A stretch of DNA of 64,000 nt from Mesorhizobium sp. M8A.F.Ca.ET.218.01.1.1 (GTDB taxonomy: Bacteria > Pseudomonadota > Alphaproteobacteria > Rhizobiales > Rhizobiaceae): NCBI RefSeq assembly GCF_004791165.1, contig NZ_SRUZ01000006.1:124001-188000 (forward strand), in the 5' to 3' direction. Below, in pieces: positions 17,269 through 25,404 of this stretch. The notes under the pieces are model-generated. The model did not search any database. It saw only the letters and a program-made list of their open reading frames with translations, and was not told the DNA's origin. Each line of letters starts with the position of its first letter. The first letter of the stretch is position 1. Both the position numbers and the translations under genes were made by a program.

Positions 17269-18506
17269 TGCGGCCGTTTGCCCTTCTGCTCGCGGCGGCA
17301 CTTGGCCTGCAGCCGGCGCTGGCCGATGGCTTAACGCCCAAGGCCAAGCGCGAGCTCGCCGCCAAGAATGGCGGTGTCTACGACGATCCGGAATATGATC
17401 CGGCCACCACCACGCGCATGTTCCGCGTTTCGCCCGGGCCGAGTTCGCTGCCGCCAGGCCAGGTCGCCTCGCGCATCAAGGACATCGCGCAGCTGCAGAG
17501 CTCGCGCGACAACCAGCTCGTCGGCTACGGCCTCGTCATCGGGCTCGCCGGATCCGGCGACAGCCTGCGCAACTCGCCGTTCACCGAACAGTCGATCCGC
17601 GCCATGCTCGAAAATCTCGGCATCGCCACCGAAGGCGGCAGCGCGCGCGCCAAGAACGTCGCCGCCGTCATCGTCACCGCCAACATGCCACCCTATGTGC
17701 AGTCGGGCGCACGCATCGACATCGACGTCTCCTCGATGGGCGACGCCACCTCGCTTGCCGGCGGCACGCTGATCATGACGCCGCTCAAGGCGGCGGACGG
17801 CGAGATTTACGCCGTCGGCCAGGGCGCGGTCATCGTTTCCGGTTTCACCGCGCAGGGCCAGGCCGAGCAGTTGACGCAAGGCGTGCCGACCGCCGGCCGC
17901 GTGCCGAACGGCGCCATCGTCGAGCGGCAGGTGAAGGCCGAATTCGACGACCAGTCGACGCTGACGCTGCAATTGCGCAATCCAGATTTTTCGACCGCCA
18001 TCCGCATCGCCGATGCGATCAACGACTACACCGCCCAGCGCTTCGGCATGCGCGTGGCGGCCGAGCGCGATTCCCGCACCGTGCAGATCAGGCGGCCGAA
18101 GAGCGTGTCGGCGGCCCGCTTCTATGCCGAGATCGAGAATCTGGTGGTCGAGTCCGACACGCCGGCTCGCGTCGTCATCGACGAGCGCACCGGCACCATC
18201 GTCATCGGCAACGACGTCAAGATCTCGCGTGTCGCCATCAGCCACGGCACGCTGACGGTGCGCATCACGGAAGCGCCGCGCGTCGTGCAGCCGGAACCCT
18301 TCTCCAAGGGTGAAACCGCCGTCGAGCCGTTCACCGCCATCGATGCCAGCCGGCCCGACGCCCGCGTTGCCGTGCTCGATGGACCCGACCTGCAAACCCT
18401 CGTTTCCGGCCTCAATCGTCTCGGCGTCAAGCCGGACGGCATCATTGCCATCCTGCAAGGCATCAAGTCGGCCGGCGCCCTGCAAGCCGATCTGGTTCTC
18501 CAATAG
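17265..18506 (+). CDS. flgI: Flagellar P-ring protein FlgI (with N-terminal extension)
   Basis: The P-ring subunit around the rod in the peptidoglycan layer. It is 413 aa, about 40 longer than usual FlgI. Residues 1-20 are a signal peptide (ALLLAAALGLQPALA). The conserved mature domain starts near residue 69 (SRIKDIAQLQSSRDNQLVGY, then GLVIGLAGSGDSLR). The 48 residues between are a charged, Pro-rich segment that standard FlgI lacks. The C-terminus has the usual LNRLGVKPDGIIAILQGIK. It overlaps flgA by 4 nt and is followed 2 bp later by motE. Confidence 0.94.
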   Translation: MMRPFALLLAAALGLQPALADGLTPKAKRELAAKNGGVYDDPEYDPATTTRMFRVSPGPSSLPPGQVASRIKDIAQLQSSRDNQLVGYGLVIGLAGSGDSLRNSPFTEQSIRAMLENLGIATEGGSARAKNVAAVIVTANMPPYVQSGARIDIDVSSMGDATSLAGGTLIMTPLKAADGEIYAVGQGAVIVSGFTAQGQAEQLTQGVPTAGRVPNGAIVERQVKAEFDDQSTLTLQLRNPDFSTAIRIADAINDYTAQRFGMRVAAERDSRTVQIRRPKSVSAARFYAEIENLVVESDTPARVVIDERTGTIVIGNDVKISRVAISHGTLTVRITEAPRVVQPEPFSKGETAVEPFTAIDASRPDARVAVLDGPDLQTLVSGLNRLGVKPDGIIAILQGIKSAGALQADLVLQ

Positions 18507-18508
18507 CG

Positions 18509-19090
18509 ATGCCGATGATCTCCTCCCTCTCGTCTCGTGAAAGACGCCGCTCCCGCATATTCCTGTTGGCGGCCGCGCTGGCGGCCATGCCTGTCCTTGG
18601 CGGCGCACACGCGGACGATGCCGTGCGGCAGGTTCTGCCCGGTGGGCAGCCCACGGTCGCGCCGCAGCAATTGACGCGGGAGAAAGCACCGGACCAAAGC
18701 GAGATAGAGCGCTTCTGTTCCAACATCGCCGACGCCGCCCGCGACCGCCGCTATGCCTTGCAGGCGGAGGAGTTGAAGCAGCTGCAGGCCGGCATTGACG
18801 AGCGCATGAAGGCGCTGGACGCAAAGAAAGCCGAATACGAGACCTGGCTGAAGCGGCGCGAAGTGTTCCTGGCCAGGGCCGAGGACGGCGTCGTCAAGAT
18901 CTATGCCGGCATGAAGCCCGATGCGGCTGCCGAACGCCTGGCAATCGTCAATGCGGACCTCGCCGCGGCCATCCTGATGAAGCTCGATTCACGCAAGGCC
19001 GGCGTCATCCTCAACGAAATGGACCAGAAGGCGGCGGCGACGCTCACCGGCATCATGGCCAGCGCAGCCCGAAGGGTAGATCCGTCATGA
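18509..19090 (+). CDS. motE: Motility protein MotE (periplasmic chaperone)
   Basis: In Sinorhizobium MotE is a periplasmic chaperone for MotC. This protein is 193 aa with a signal peptide (IFLLAAALAAMPVLGGAHAD, ending near residue 35), a coiled-coil region (RRYALQAEELKQLQAGIDER, then MKALDAKKAEYETWLKRREV, about 75-118) and an MgtE_N-like helical repeat at the end (AAAERLAIVNADLAAAILMK; KAGVILNEMDQKAAATLTGI). It lies between flgI and flgH, the rhizobial position. Confidence 0.88.
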   Translation: MPMISSLSSRERRRSRIFLLAAALAAMPVLGGAHADDAVRQVLPGGQPTVAPQQLTREKAPDQSEIERFCSNIADAARDRRYALQAEELKQLQAGIDERMKALDAKKAEYETWLKRREVFLARAEDGVVKIYAGMKPDAAAERLAIVNADLAAAILMKLDSRKAGVILNEMDQKAAATLTGIMASAARRVDPS

Positions 19091-19791
19091 TCCGCAAAAT
19101 GCTCATCCTGTGCGCGGCCGCAGCGCTGTCGGGCTGCGGAACCAACTTCAAGGAGATCGGCAGGGAACCGACCATGTCGCCGGTCGGGTCGGGCATCGGC
19201 AGCGACGGGGCAGCGCCCTACAGCTATCCTCAGCCGCCCGCCACGCCGGTCAAGAAGTTCTCTCTGTGGGACGATCGTCAGAGCCGGCTGTTCACCGATC
19301 CCAGGGCGCTGCGCGAAGGCGACATCCTGACCGTCAGGATCAAGCTCAACGACAAGGCCAACTTCAAGAACCAGAACGACAGGAGCCGGACTGCCGCGCG
19401 CAAGCTGGGCTATGACGTCACGCTGGGATGGGAAGGCAACAGCACGAGCGGCAAGGGCGACGCCGGCTTGAGCTCCAGCACCGAGACCAACGCCGACGGC
19501 GAAATCAAGCGCTCGGAGAACCTTGAGCTCAACGTCGCCGCCGTCGTCACCGAGGTCCTGCCCAACGGCAATTTGATGATCAGGGGTTCACAGGAAGTGC
19601 GCGTCAACTACGAACTCAGAGTGCTCACCATCGCCGGCATGGTGCGTCCGTCGGACATCGGCGCGGAGAACACCATCTCCTATGAACGTATCGCCGAGGC
19701 GCGGATCTCCTATGGCGGCCGCGGTCGCGTCAGTGAGGTCCAGCAGCCGGCCTACGGCCAGCAGGTCCTCGACCAGGTTCTGCCGTTCTAG
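19087..19791 (+). CDS. flgH: Flagellar L-ring lipoprotein FlgH
   Basis: The outer-membrane ring lipoprotein, 234 aa. The lipobox is LSGC with the modified Cys at residue 18. The family motifs LWDDRQSRLFTDPRALREGD, ILTVRIKLNDKANFKNQNDR and SGSQEVRVNYE-type strands (RGSQEVRVNYELRVLTIAGM) are present. It overlaps motE by 4 nt. Confidence 0.96.
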   Translation: MIRKMLILCAAAALSGCGTNFKEIGREPTMSPVGSGIGSDGAAPYSYPQPPATPVKKFSLWDDRQSRLFTDPRALREGDILTVRIKLNDKANFKNQNDRSRTAARKLGYDVTLGWEGNSTSGKGDAGLSSSTETNADGEIKRSENLELNVAAVVTEVLPNGNLMIRGSQEVRVNYELRVLTIAGMVRPSDIGAENTISYERIAEARISYGGRGRVSEVQQPAYGQQVLDQVLPF

Positions 19792-19826
19792 GTCTTGGCC
19801 TTCTGGGGATTGGAGAGCAAAGCACC

Positions 19827-20321
19827 GTGGCCAATGTCGAACAGGTTCAGCCTCGCAAGGGTCCTTCCCTTGCCATCCAGGGCGCCATGCTGCTCGTGGT
19901 GACGGCCGCCGCCATCGGCATGGGCTGGATGTCGGGTGGCTATCTCAAAGGCGTCGGCGCACCATCATCGGTGCCGGTTGCGCCTGAAAATGAAGGCAAG
20001 GTCGCGCAGCCCGCCGCCACGCAACAACCGGGCACGGGCCCGACGCTTGTCGCACTGGCGCCGATCACCACCAATATCGCCTCGCCTGCCGATACATGGA
20101 TCAGGATGGAAGTATCCGTGGTCTATGACGCGCCGCAGCCGCCGGCCATGGCGGAGGATATTCAACAGGATCTTCTGGCTTTCGTGCGCACCCTGAAAAT
20201 GCACCAGATCGAAGGCGCCAGCGGCTACCAGCACCTGAAGGCCGATCTCGACGAACGCGCCTCGATCCGCAGTCAGGGGCACGTCAAACAGGTTCTTATC
20301 AGGACATTGCTGCTCGAATGA
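19827..20321 (+). CDS. fliL: Flagellar basal body-associated protein FliL
   Basis: A single-pass inner-membrane protein near the stator, 164 aa from GTG 19827. The membrane segment is AMLLVVTAAAIGMGWMSGGY (about residues 17-37), followed by a Pro/Ala-rich linker and the FliL domain (MEVSVVYDAPQPPAMAEDIQ; LLAFVRTLKMHQIEGASGYQ; VKQVLIRTLLLE). The gap of 35 bp after flgH includes GGAGAGC before the start. It overlaps fliP by 4 nt. Confidence 0.92.
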   Translation: MANVEQVQPRKGPSLAIQGAMLLVVTAAAIGMGWMSGGYLKGVGAPSSVPVAPENEGKVAQPAATQQPGTGPTLVALAPITTNIASPADTWIRMEVSVVYDAPQPPAMAEDIQQDLLAFVRTLKMHQIEGASGYQHLKADLDERASIRSQGHVKQVLIRTLLLE

Positions 20322-21049
20322 GAAAATTCCTTCTTGCCGCGGTACTGATCGGTGCCGCCACCTCTGTCGCGGCGGCCCAGCAACTCGACCTCGGTGGCAT
20401 CGGCAAGGCCGATGGCACCACCGTCGGCTACATCATCCAGATGTTCGGCCTGCTTACCGTCTTGTCGGTTGCACCGGGGCTTCTGATCATGGTGACGAGC
20501 TTCACCCGCTTCGTCATCGCCTTCTCGATCCTGCGTGCCGGCATCGGCCTGCAATCGACGCCGGCGAACCTCATCCTCATTTCGCTGTCGCTGTTCATGA
20601 CCTTCTATGTCATGGCGCCGACCTTCGATCAGGCGTGGAACACCGGCGTCAAACCGTTGATGGACAACCAGATCAGCCAGACCGAGGCCTTCGAGAAGAT
20701 TTCCGATCCCTTCCGCACCTTCATGCTGCACAATGTGCGCGACAAGGACTTCGACCTTTTCGCCGACCTCGCCCGCGAGCGCGGCCAGGTCGTTGCCAAG
20801 GAGACGGTCGACCTGCGCATCCTGGTGCCTGCTTTCATGATCTCCGAGATACGCCGCGGCTTCGAGATTGGCTTCCTGATCGTGCTGCCATTCCTGGTCA
20901 TCGACCTGATCGTGGCCACCATCACCATGGCGATGGGCATGATGATGCTGCCGCCAACAGTGGTGTCGCTGCCGTTCAAGATCCTGTTCTTCGTCCTGAT
21001 CGACGGCTGGAACCTGCTCGTCGGCAGCCTGGTGCGCTCTTTCACCTGA
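20318..21049 (+). CDS. fliP: Flagellar export gate protein FliP
   Basis: A core subunit of the FliPQR export gate. It is 243 aa with a cleavable signal peptide (LLAAVLIGAATSVAAAQ) and four membrane segments. The signature sequences MVTSFTRFVIAFSILRAGIG, MAPTFDQAW and VLPFLVIDLIVATITMAMGM match the family. It is the last gene before the flagellin genes and has no obvious hairpin terminator. Confidence 0.96.
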   Translation: MRKFLLAAVLIGAATSVAAAQQLDLGGIGKADGTTVGYIIQMFGLLTVLSVAPGLLIMVTSFTRFVIAFSILRAGIGLQSTPANLILISLSLFMTFYVMAPTFDQAWNTGVKPLMDNQISQTEAFEKISDPFRTFMLHNVRDKDFDLFADLARERGQVVAKETVDLRILVPAFMISEIRRGFEIGFLIVLPFLVIDLIVATITMAMGMMMLPPTVVSLPFKILFFVLIDGWNLLVGSLVRSFT

Positions 21050-21291
21050 TCGTCCGCGCTCGACATCAGGCATCGCGCGCCCGAGGAATCGGACGGCGCG
21101 AGCATCATCGAATTTTCTCCGAATTATTTTCGATTAACCGTCCGATTTAGTCCTTTGGTAGGGACTCGCCGCCATAGTCGCTCGCAGATGGCGGGTGACC
21201 CAAACGCAACGGTCATTGGCATGATGCCGCTCCGTCATACCGGACAAACCGGTATGCAAAAAACACCTGTAAAAACAAGGTACGAGTAGCC
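21050..21291 (+). promoter_or_regulatory. Promoter and leader region of the first flagellin
   Basis: A 242-bp gap between fliP and the first flagellin. The middle is AT-rich (21110-21160) with TTAACC at 21134-21139. The last 60 bp form the mRNA leader, with a hairpin annotated separately, an A-rich stretch and AAGGTACGAG before the ATG. Confidence 0.5.
21236..21256 (+). promoter_or_regulatory. Stem-loop in the leader of the first flagellin
   Basis: The arms CATACCGG (21236-21243) and CCGGTATG (21249-21256) are perfect inverted repeats of 8 bp around a 5-nt loop, ACAAA. The element lies 36 nt upstream of the ATG and is followed by an A-rich tract. FlbT of Caulobacter acts on a structured flagellin 5' leader, so this is a candidate FlbT target here. 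Confidence 0.55.
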
Positions 21292-22278
21292 ATGGCCAGT
21301 ATCATGACCAACGCCGCAGCGTTGACCGCGCTGCAGAGCTTGAACGCCACCCAGAAGAGCCTCGACACCACCCAGTCCCGCATCTCGACGGGCTATCGCG
21401 TCTCCCAGGCTTCGGACAATGCCGCCTACTGGTCGATCGCCACCACGATGCGCTCCGACAACCAGGCCATGTCCACCGTTTCGGACTCGCTCGGCCTCGG
21501 CGCTTCGAAGGTCGACACCGCCTACACTGGCATGAACAGCGCGATCACCACCATCAACTCGATCCAGCAGAAGCTGACCGCGTCCTACGGTCAGACCGAC
21601 GCCGCCAAGGAAAAGACCCAGGTCGAAATCGCCGCCCTTCAGGCACAGCTCAAGGGTTACGCCGACTCCGCCACCTTCTCCGGCACCAACATGCTGTCGG
21701 TGTCCACCGCCTCGGGCACGGCAGCCGACGTCAAGGTCGTTTCGGCTTTCAACCGCACCTCCGCCGGCGCGGTTTCGATCTCGACGATCGACGTCAAAGT
21801 CGAAAGCATCAAGCTCTATGACTCCGGCGCCGCGCCGACCGCCAAGGGTATCCTCGACACAGCCCGCCTTGGCACCACTGGCGCTGCAACCACCACAGCA
21901 CAGGCCCCGACCCTTGGTGGCCCTATCGTTGCCGGCGATACCTATTCGGTCGCCAGCCTGGCCATCTTCTCGGGCACCACGGCCGCCAGCGACGCTCAGA
22001 TCTCGCAGATGATGACCGTCGTCGACGCCGCGCTCAAGGACATGACGACCGCCGCTACCAAGCTCGGCGCCGCCAAGAGCTCCATCGACCTGCAGAAGAC
22101 CTTCACGCAGAGCCTGATGGACTCCATCGATCGCGGCGTCGGCCAGCTCGTCGATGCCGACATGAACAAGGAATCGACCCGCCTCCAGGCTCTGCAGGTC
22201 CAGCAGCAGCTCGGCGTCCAGGCGCTGTCGATCGCCAACGGCTCCTCGCAGTCGATCCTGTCGCTCTTCCGCGGCTGA
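21292..22278 (+). CDS. flaA: Flagellin (first copy)
   Basis: The major filament protein, 328 aa, a short alphaproteobacterial flagellin. The conserved N-terminal D0/D1 (MTNAAALTALQSLNATQKSL; STGYRVSQASDNAAYWSIAT) and C-terminal D1/D0 (SLMDSIDRGVGQLVDADMNK; LQALQVQQQLGVQALSIANG, ending in SQSILSLFRG) are intact, and the middle (about 145-230) is variable. It lacks a signal peptide because it is exported by the flagellar type III apparatus. A strong terminator follows at 22304. Confidence 0.96.
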   Translation: MASIMTNAAALTALQSLNATQKSLDTTQSRISTGYRVSQASDNAAYWSIATTMRSDNQAMSTVSDSLGLGASKVDTAYTGMNSAITTINSIQQKLTASYGQTDAAKEKTQVEIAALQAQLKGYADSATFSGTNMLSVSTASGTAADVKVVSAFNRTSAGAVSISTIDVKVESIKLYDSGAAPTAKGILDTARLGTTGAATTTAQAPTLGGPIVAGDTYSVASLAIFSGTTAASDAQISQMMTVVDAALKDMTTAATKLGAAKSSIDLQKTFTQSLMDSIDRGVGQLVDADMNKESTRLQALQVQQQLGVQALSIANGSSQSILSLFRG

Positions 22279-22303
22279 TCCCTCTCGACCGACCAAACCA
22301 GGC

Positions 22304-22335
22304 AAACGGGCCGCGCCAAAAGCGCGGCCCGTTTT
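22304..22335 (+). terminator. Terminator of the first flagellin gene
   Basis: A perfect 13-bp stem (AAACGGGCCGCGC against GCGCGGCCCGTTT) around a 5-nt loop ends in TTTT. It lies 26 bp after the flagellin stop. The GC-rich core CGGGCCGCGC/GCGCGGCCCG is the same as in the terminator of the second flagellin. Confidence 0.92.
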
Positions 22336-22368
22336 GCGTTTGCTCCAGCCCCGCGCAACCCTCGTTCC

Positions 22369-22428
22369 TTAACCCTCTGAAGCTGGCTTTTAACAGGCCA
22401 TTAACCATAACGAGCTAGTCATGGTTAA
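22369..22428 (+). promoter_or_regulatory. TTAAC repeats upstream of the second flagellin
   Basis: TTAAC occurs at 22369, 22390 and 22401, that is 21 and 11 bp apart, close to two turns and one turn of the helix. An inverted copy follows: TTAACCAT at 22401-22408 and ATGGTTAA at 22421-22428 form an 8-bp inverted repeat. This fits a binding array for a dimeric activator such as Rem or VisNR; no binding data are known to me for this exact pattern. Confidence 0.4.
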
Positions 22429-22512
22429 CCAATGACTACAACGGATTGCCGAATCGGCCCGATCGGGGTGGCGGCAATCCAGGGGCGGGTCGAGCGGCTC
22501 GCGAGGGCAACG

Positions 22513-22533
22513 CCGGTCTTTGAGAAAGACCGG
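22513..22533 (+). promoter_or_regulatory. Stem-loop in the leader of the second flagellin
   Basis: The arms CCGGTCTTT (22513-22521) and AAAGACCGG (22525-22533) are a perfect 9-bp inverted repeat around GAG. It is followed by TCTGAAAA and the AAGGAG ribosome-binding site (22541-22546). Placement matches the hairpin in the first flagellin leader, though the arm sequences differ apart from CCGG. Confidence 0.55.
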
Positions 22534-22555
22534 TCTGAAAAAAGGAGCGAGTTTC

Positions 22556-23620
22556 TTGGCGAGCATCATGACAAACGCCGCGGCGTTGACCGCACTTCAA
22601 AGCCTTAACGCCACCAACAAGTCGCTCGAGCAGACCCAGGCCAGGATCTCGACCGGTTACAGGGTCTCCGAAGCATCCGACAACGCCGCCTACTGGTCGA
22701 TCGCCACGACGATGCGCTCCGACAACCAGGCGCTGTCGACAGTGCAGGACGCGCTCGGCCTCGGCGCCTCGAAAGTGGACATTGCCTATACTGGCATGAA
22801 CAATGCGCTGGATACGATCGGCAAGATCAAGACCAAGTTGCTTTCGACCATTGGCCAGACGGCAGCCGCCAAGGCAAAGACGCAGACCGAGATCACGACG
22901 CTTCAGGCGCAGATGAAGTCCTTCGCCGACGCCGCCACTTTTTCTGGTTCGAATTATCTTTCGGTGACGTCCAACGCCGCCAATGGTGGCGTCCAATCTG
23001 ACGCCAAGATCGTCTCGTCCTTCAATCGCTCCTCCTCGGGCGCCATCTCGCTCGGAACGATCGACATCAATTTGGAGAGCACCAAGCTGTTCGATTCCGG
23101 CCTTCCTGCCGTCGTCAAGAACCAGGGCACGCTCGACCGCCAGACCTCGGTCTACTCCACCGCCGCCGCCCAGGCCTTGTACGACGCCGCCTATGCGACA
23201 GCACTCGCTGGCGGCGGCACGGACGCCGCCGCCAACACCGCTGGCCAGACCGCGGCCGCGGCGAGCACGGCCACGAAGATCGACAACGTCTCCGCGTTCA
23301 ATCTCGACATCACCGCGGCCGGCGTGACCGACGACATCATCACCCAGATGATCGGCAAGATCGACAACGTCATGGCTCAGTTGACCGACCAGGCCACCAT
23401 CCTCGGTTCGGCCAAGAGCAGCATCGATCTGCAGAAGACCTTCACGCAGAGCCTGATGGACTCCATCGACCGCGGCGTCGGCCAGCTCGTCGATGCCGAC
23501 ATGAACAAGGAATCGACCCGCCTCCAGGCGCTGCAGGTGCAGCAGCAGCTCGGCATCCAGTCGCTGTCTATCGCCAACAGCTCCTCGCAGTCGATCCTGT
23601 CGCTGTTCAAGAACGGCTAG
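22556..23620 (+). CDS. flaB: Flagellin (second copy)
   Basis: A second flagellin of 354 aa. By alignment with the first copy the start is TTG 22556 (ASIMTNAAALTALQSLNATN follows), with AAGGAG nine nucleotides upstream; an ATG at 22520 lies inside the leader hairpin. The N- and C-terminal 120 residues nearly match the first copy. The middle contains an Ala-rich insertion (TAAAQALYDAAYATALAGGG and following, about 200-240). The TTG start may lower its expression relative to flaA. The symbol reflects order only. Confidence 0.93.
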   Translation: MASIMTNAAALTALQSLNATNKSLEQTQARISTGYRVSEASDNAAYWSIATTMRSDNQALSTVQDALGLGASKVDIAYTGMNNALDTIGKIKTKLLSTIGQTAAAKAKTQTEITTLQAQMKSFADAATFSGSNYLSVTSNAANGGVQSDAKIVSSFNRSSSGAISLGTIDINLESTKLFDSGLPAVVKNQGTLDRQTSVYSTAAAQALYDAAYATALAGGGTDAAANTAGQTAAAASTATKIDNVSAFNLDITAAGVTDDIITQMIGKIDNVMAQLTDQATILGSAKSSIDLQKTFTQSLMDSIDRGVGQLVDADMNKESTRLQALQVQQQLGIQSLSIANSSSQSILSLFKNG

Positions 23621-23658
23621 TTCAGCCTTAGCCGACGGATACTTCGACTTCCAATTCA

Positions 23659-23694
23659 CGGGCCGCGCCGCAAGCGCGGCCCGATTTCATTTTC
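23659..23694 (+). terminator. Terminator of the second flagellin gene
   Basis: A perfect 10-bp stem, CGGGCCGCGC at 23659-23668 and GCGCGGCCCG at 23674-23683, around a 5-nt loop, is followed by ATTTCATTTT. It shares its stem with the first flagellin's terminator. Confidence 0.88.
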
Positions 23695-23751
23695 GCACAA
23701 GCTTCGAGGCTTAGTGTTCCGGCGGACAGTCATGCTGGGAGTCGCTCAACC

Positions 23752-25401
23752 GTGCCGCAACAGATCCAGAGCATCATCTCGAATCTCCGCGGCTTTGGCG
23801 TCAGGCGCCTCGCCATGCTGGCGGGCATCGCTGTCCTGGTGATGGGCGTCATCGGCATTGCCTCGGTCTACCTCAACCGCCCGGCCTATGACACGCTCTA
23901 TGTCGGGCTCGACCGCTCCGACGTGAACCAGATCGGCCTCGTGCTGGGCGAGGCTGGCATCGGCTTCGACGTCGGCTCCGACGGAACCTCCGTGCTGGTG
24001 CCGGCCGGCACCACGGCGCAGGCCCGCATGCTGCTTGCCGAGAAGGGCCTGCCGACCAGCGCCAATGCCGGCTACGAGCTGTTCGACAATGTCGGCGCGA
24101 TGGGCCTCACCTCCTTCATGCAGCAGATTACCCGCGTGCGTGCGCTCGAAGGCGAGATCGCCCGCACCATCCAGTCCATCGCCGGCATCAAGGCGGCACG
24201 CGTCCACATCGTCATGTCCGAGCGCGCCAATTTCCGCCGCGATGAACAGCAGCCATCCGCCTCGGTCGTCATTCGCTACTCCGGCATCGACGCGGAGAAG
24301 AGCGCCATGTCGATCCGCCACCTCGTCGCCGCCGCCGTCCCTGGCCTGTCGGCCGACAAGGTGACGGTGCTCGATTCCAACGGCAATCTGCTGGCCGCGG
24401 GCGATGATCCCTCCAACACCAGCGCCGCCCGCACACTCGGCGTCGAGCAGACCGTGGAGGCGCAGATCGGCGACAACATCCGCCGCGCGCTGACGCCCTA
24501 TCTCGGGCCTGACAATTTCCGCGCCAGCGTCAAGGCCGACGTCAACACCGACACCCGCCAGACCGAAGAGACGATCTTCGATCCGGAGTCCCGCGTCGAA
24601 CGCTCGGTGCAGTCGGTGCGCGCCAACGAGAACAGCAATCAGAAACAGGCCTCCACCCCGGCCAGCGTCGAGCAGAACCTGCCCGAGACCCAGGCGACCA
24701 GCACCGAGGGTCCGCAGACCTCCTCGGCGAACGACCGCAAGGAGGAAATCACCAATTACGAGATCAACTCCAAGAAGATCGCCACCGTCTCCAATGGCTA
24801 CAGCGTCACCAAGATGTCGATCGCAGTCGTCGTCAACCAGGACCGGCTGAAGGCGATCCTGGGCAAGGACGCGACGCCCGACCAGATCGCCAAGCGCGTC
24901 GCCGAAATCCAGAAGATGGTGAGTTCCGCCACCGGCTTCGACGACAAGCGTGGCGACGTCATCGACGTCTCGGCGGTCGAGTTCATCGACGGGCTGGACG
25001 GCGAGGCGATCCCGCAGGGGGGAATGCTCGATTCCATCGGCCAGCATGCCGGCACGTTGATCAATGCCGGCGCCTTCATTGTCGTGGTGTTCCTGGTCGC
25101 CTTCTTCGGCTTGCGGCCGATGGCGGCCGCGCTGACGGCCAAGGCGACGCCCGCCATAGCAGGCCCCAATTTCGATGAAGTCCAACGCTCTCTGCCGACC
25201 CCGGAGGCAGCCGCTTCCGCCGATGCGGGTGCCGCCGTCGGCGCCTTGCCCGGCACGCGTGCCGGCGCCACCCCGCTCGACGATTTGCGCCAGAAGATCA
25301 GGCCGGCCCCGCAGGAGCGGCTTGCCCGCATGGTCGACATCAACGAGGAACGCACCGCGCAGATCCTGCGCAAATGGGCGGCCCAGGAAGTCGCGGCGTA
25401 G
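23752..25401 (+). CDS. fliF: Flagellar MS-ring protein FliF
   Basis: The membrane ring on which the basal body is built, 549 aa from GTG 23752 (GGGAG upstream). It has an N-terminal membrane segment (LAMLAGIAVLVMGVIGIASV, about 20-42), the YscJ/FliF ring-building domain (YDTLYVGLDRSDVNQIGLVL; ARVHIVMSERANFRR), the RBM3 region (TEETIFDPESRVERSVQSVR), a second membrane segment (AGAFIVVVFLVAFFGLRPMA, about 440-460) and the FliG-binding C-terminus (EERTAQILRKWAAQEVAA). Here it follows the flagellins instead of lying next to visN as I recall for Sinorhizobium. Confidence 0.96.
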   Translation: MPQQIQSIISNLRGFGVRRLAMLAGIAVLVMGVIGIASVYLNRPAYDTLYVGLDRSDVNQIGLVLGEAGIGFDVGSDGTSVLVPAGTTAQARMLLAEKGLPTSANAGYELFDNVGAMGLTSFMQQITRVRALEGEIARTIQSIAGIKAARVHIVMSERANFRRDEQQPSASVVIRYSGIDAEKSAMSIRHLVAAAVPGLSADKVTVLDSNGNLLAAGDDPSNTSAARTLGVEQTVEAQIGDNIRRALTPYLGPDNFRASVKADVNTDTRQTEETIFDPESRVERSVQSVRANENSNQKQASTPASVEQNLPETQATSTEGPQTSSANDRKEEITNYEINSKKIATVSNGYSVTKMSIAVVVNQDRLKAILGKDATPDQIAKRVAEIQKMVSSATGFDDKRGDVIDVSAVEFIDGLDGEAIPQGGMLDSIGQHAGTLINAGAFIVVVFLVAFFGLRPMAAALTAKATPAIAGPNFDEVQRSLPTPEAAASADAGAAVGALPGTRAGATPLDDLRQKIRPAPQERLARMVDINEERTAQILRKWAAQEVAA

Positions 25402-25404
25402 ACC

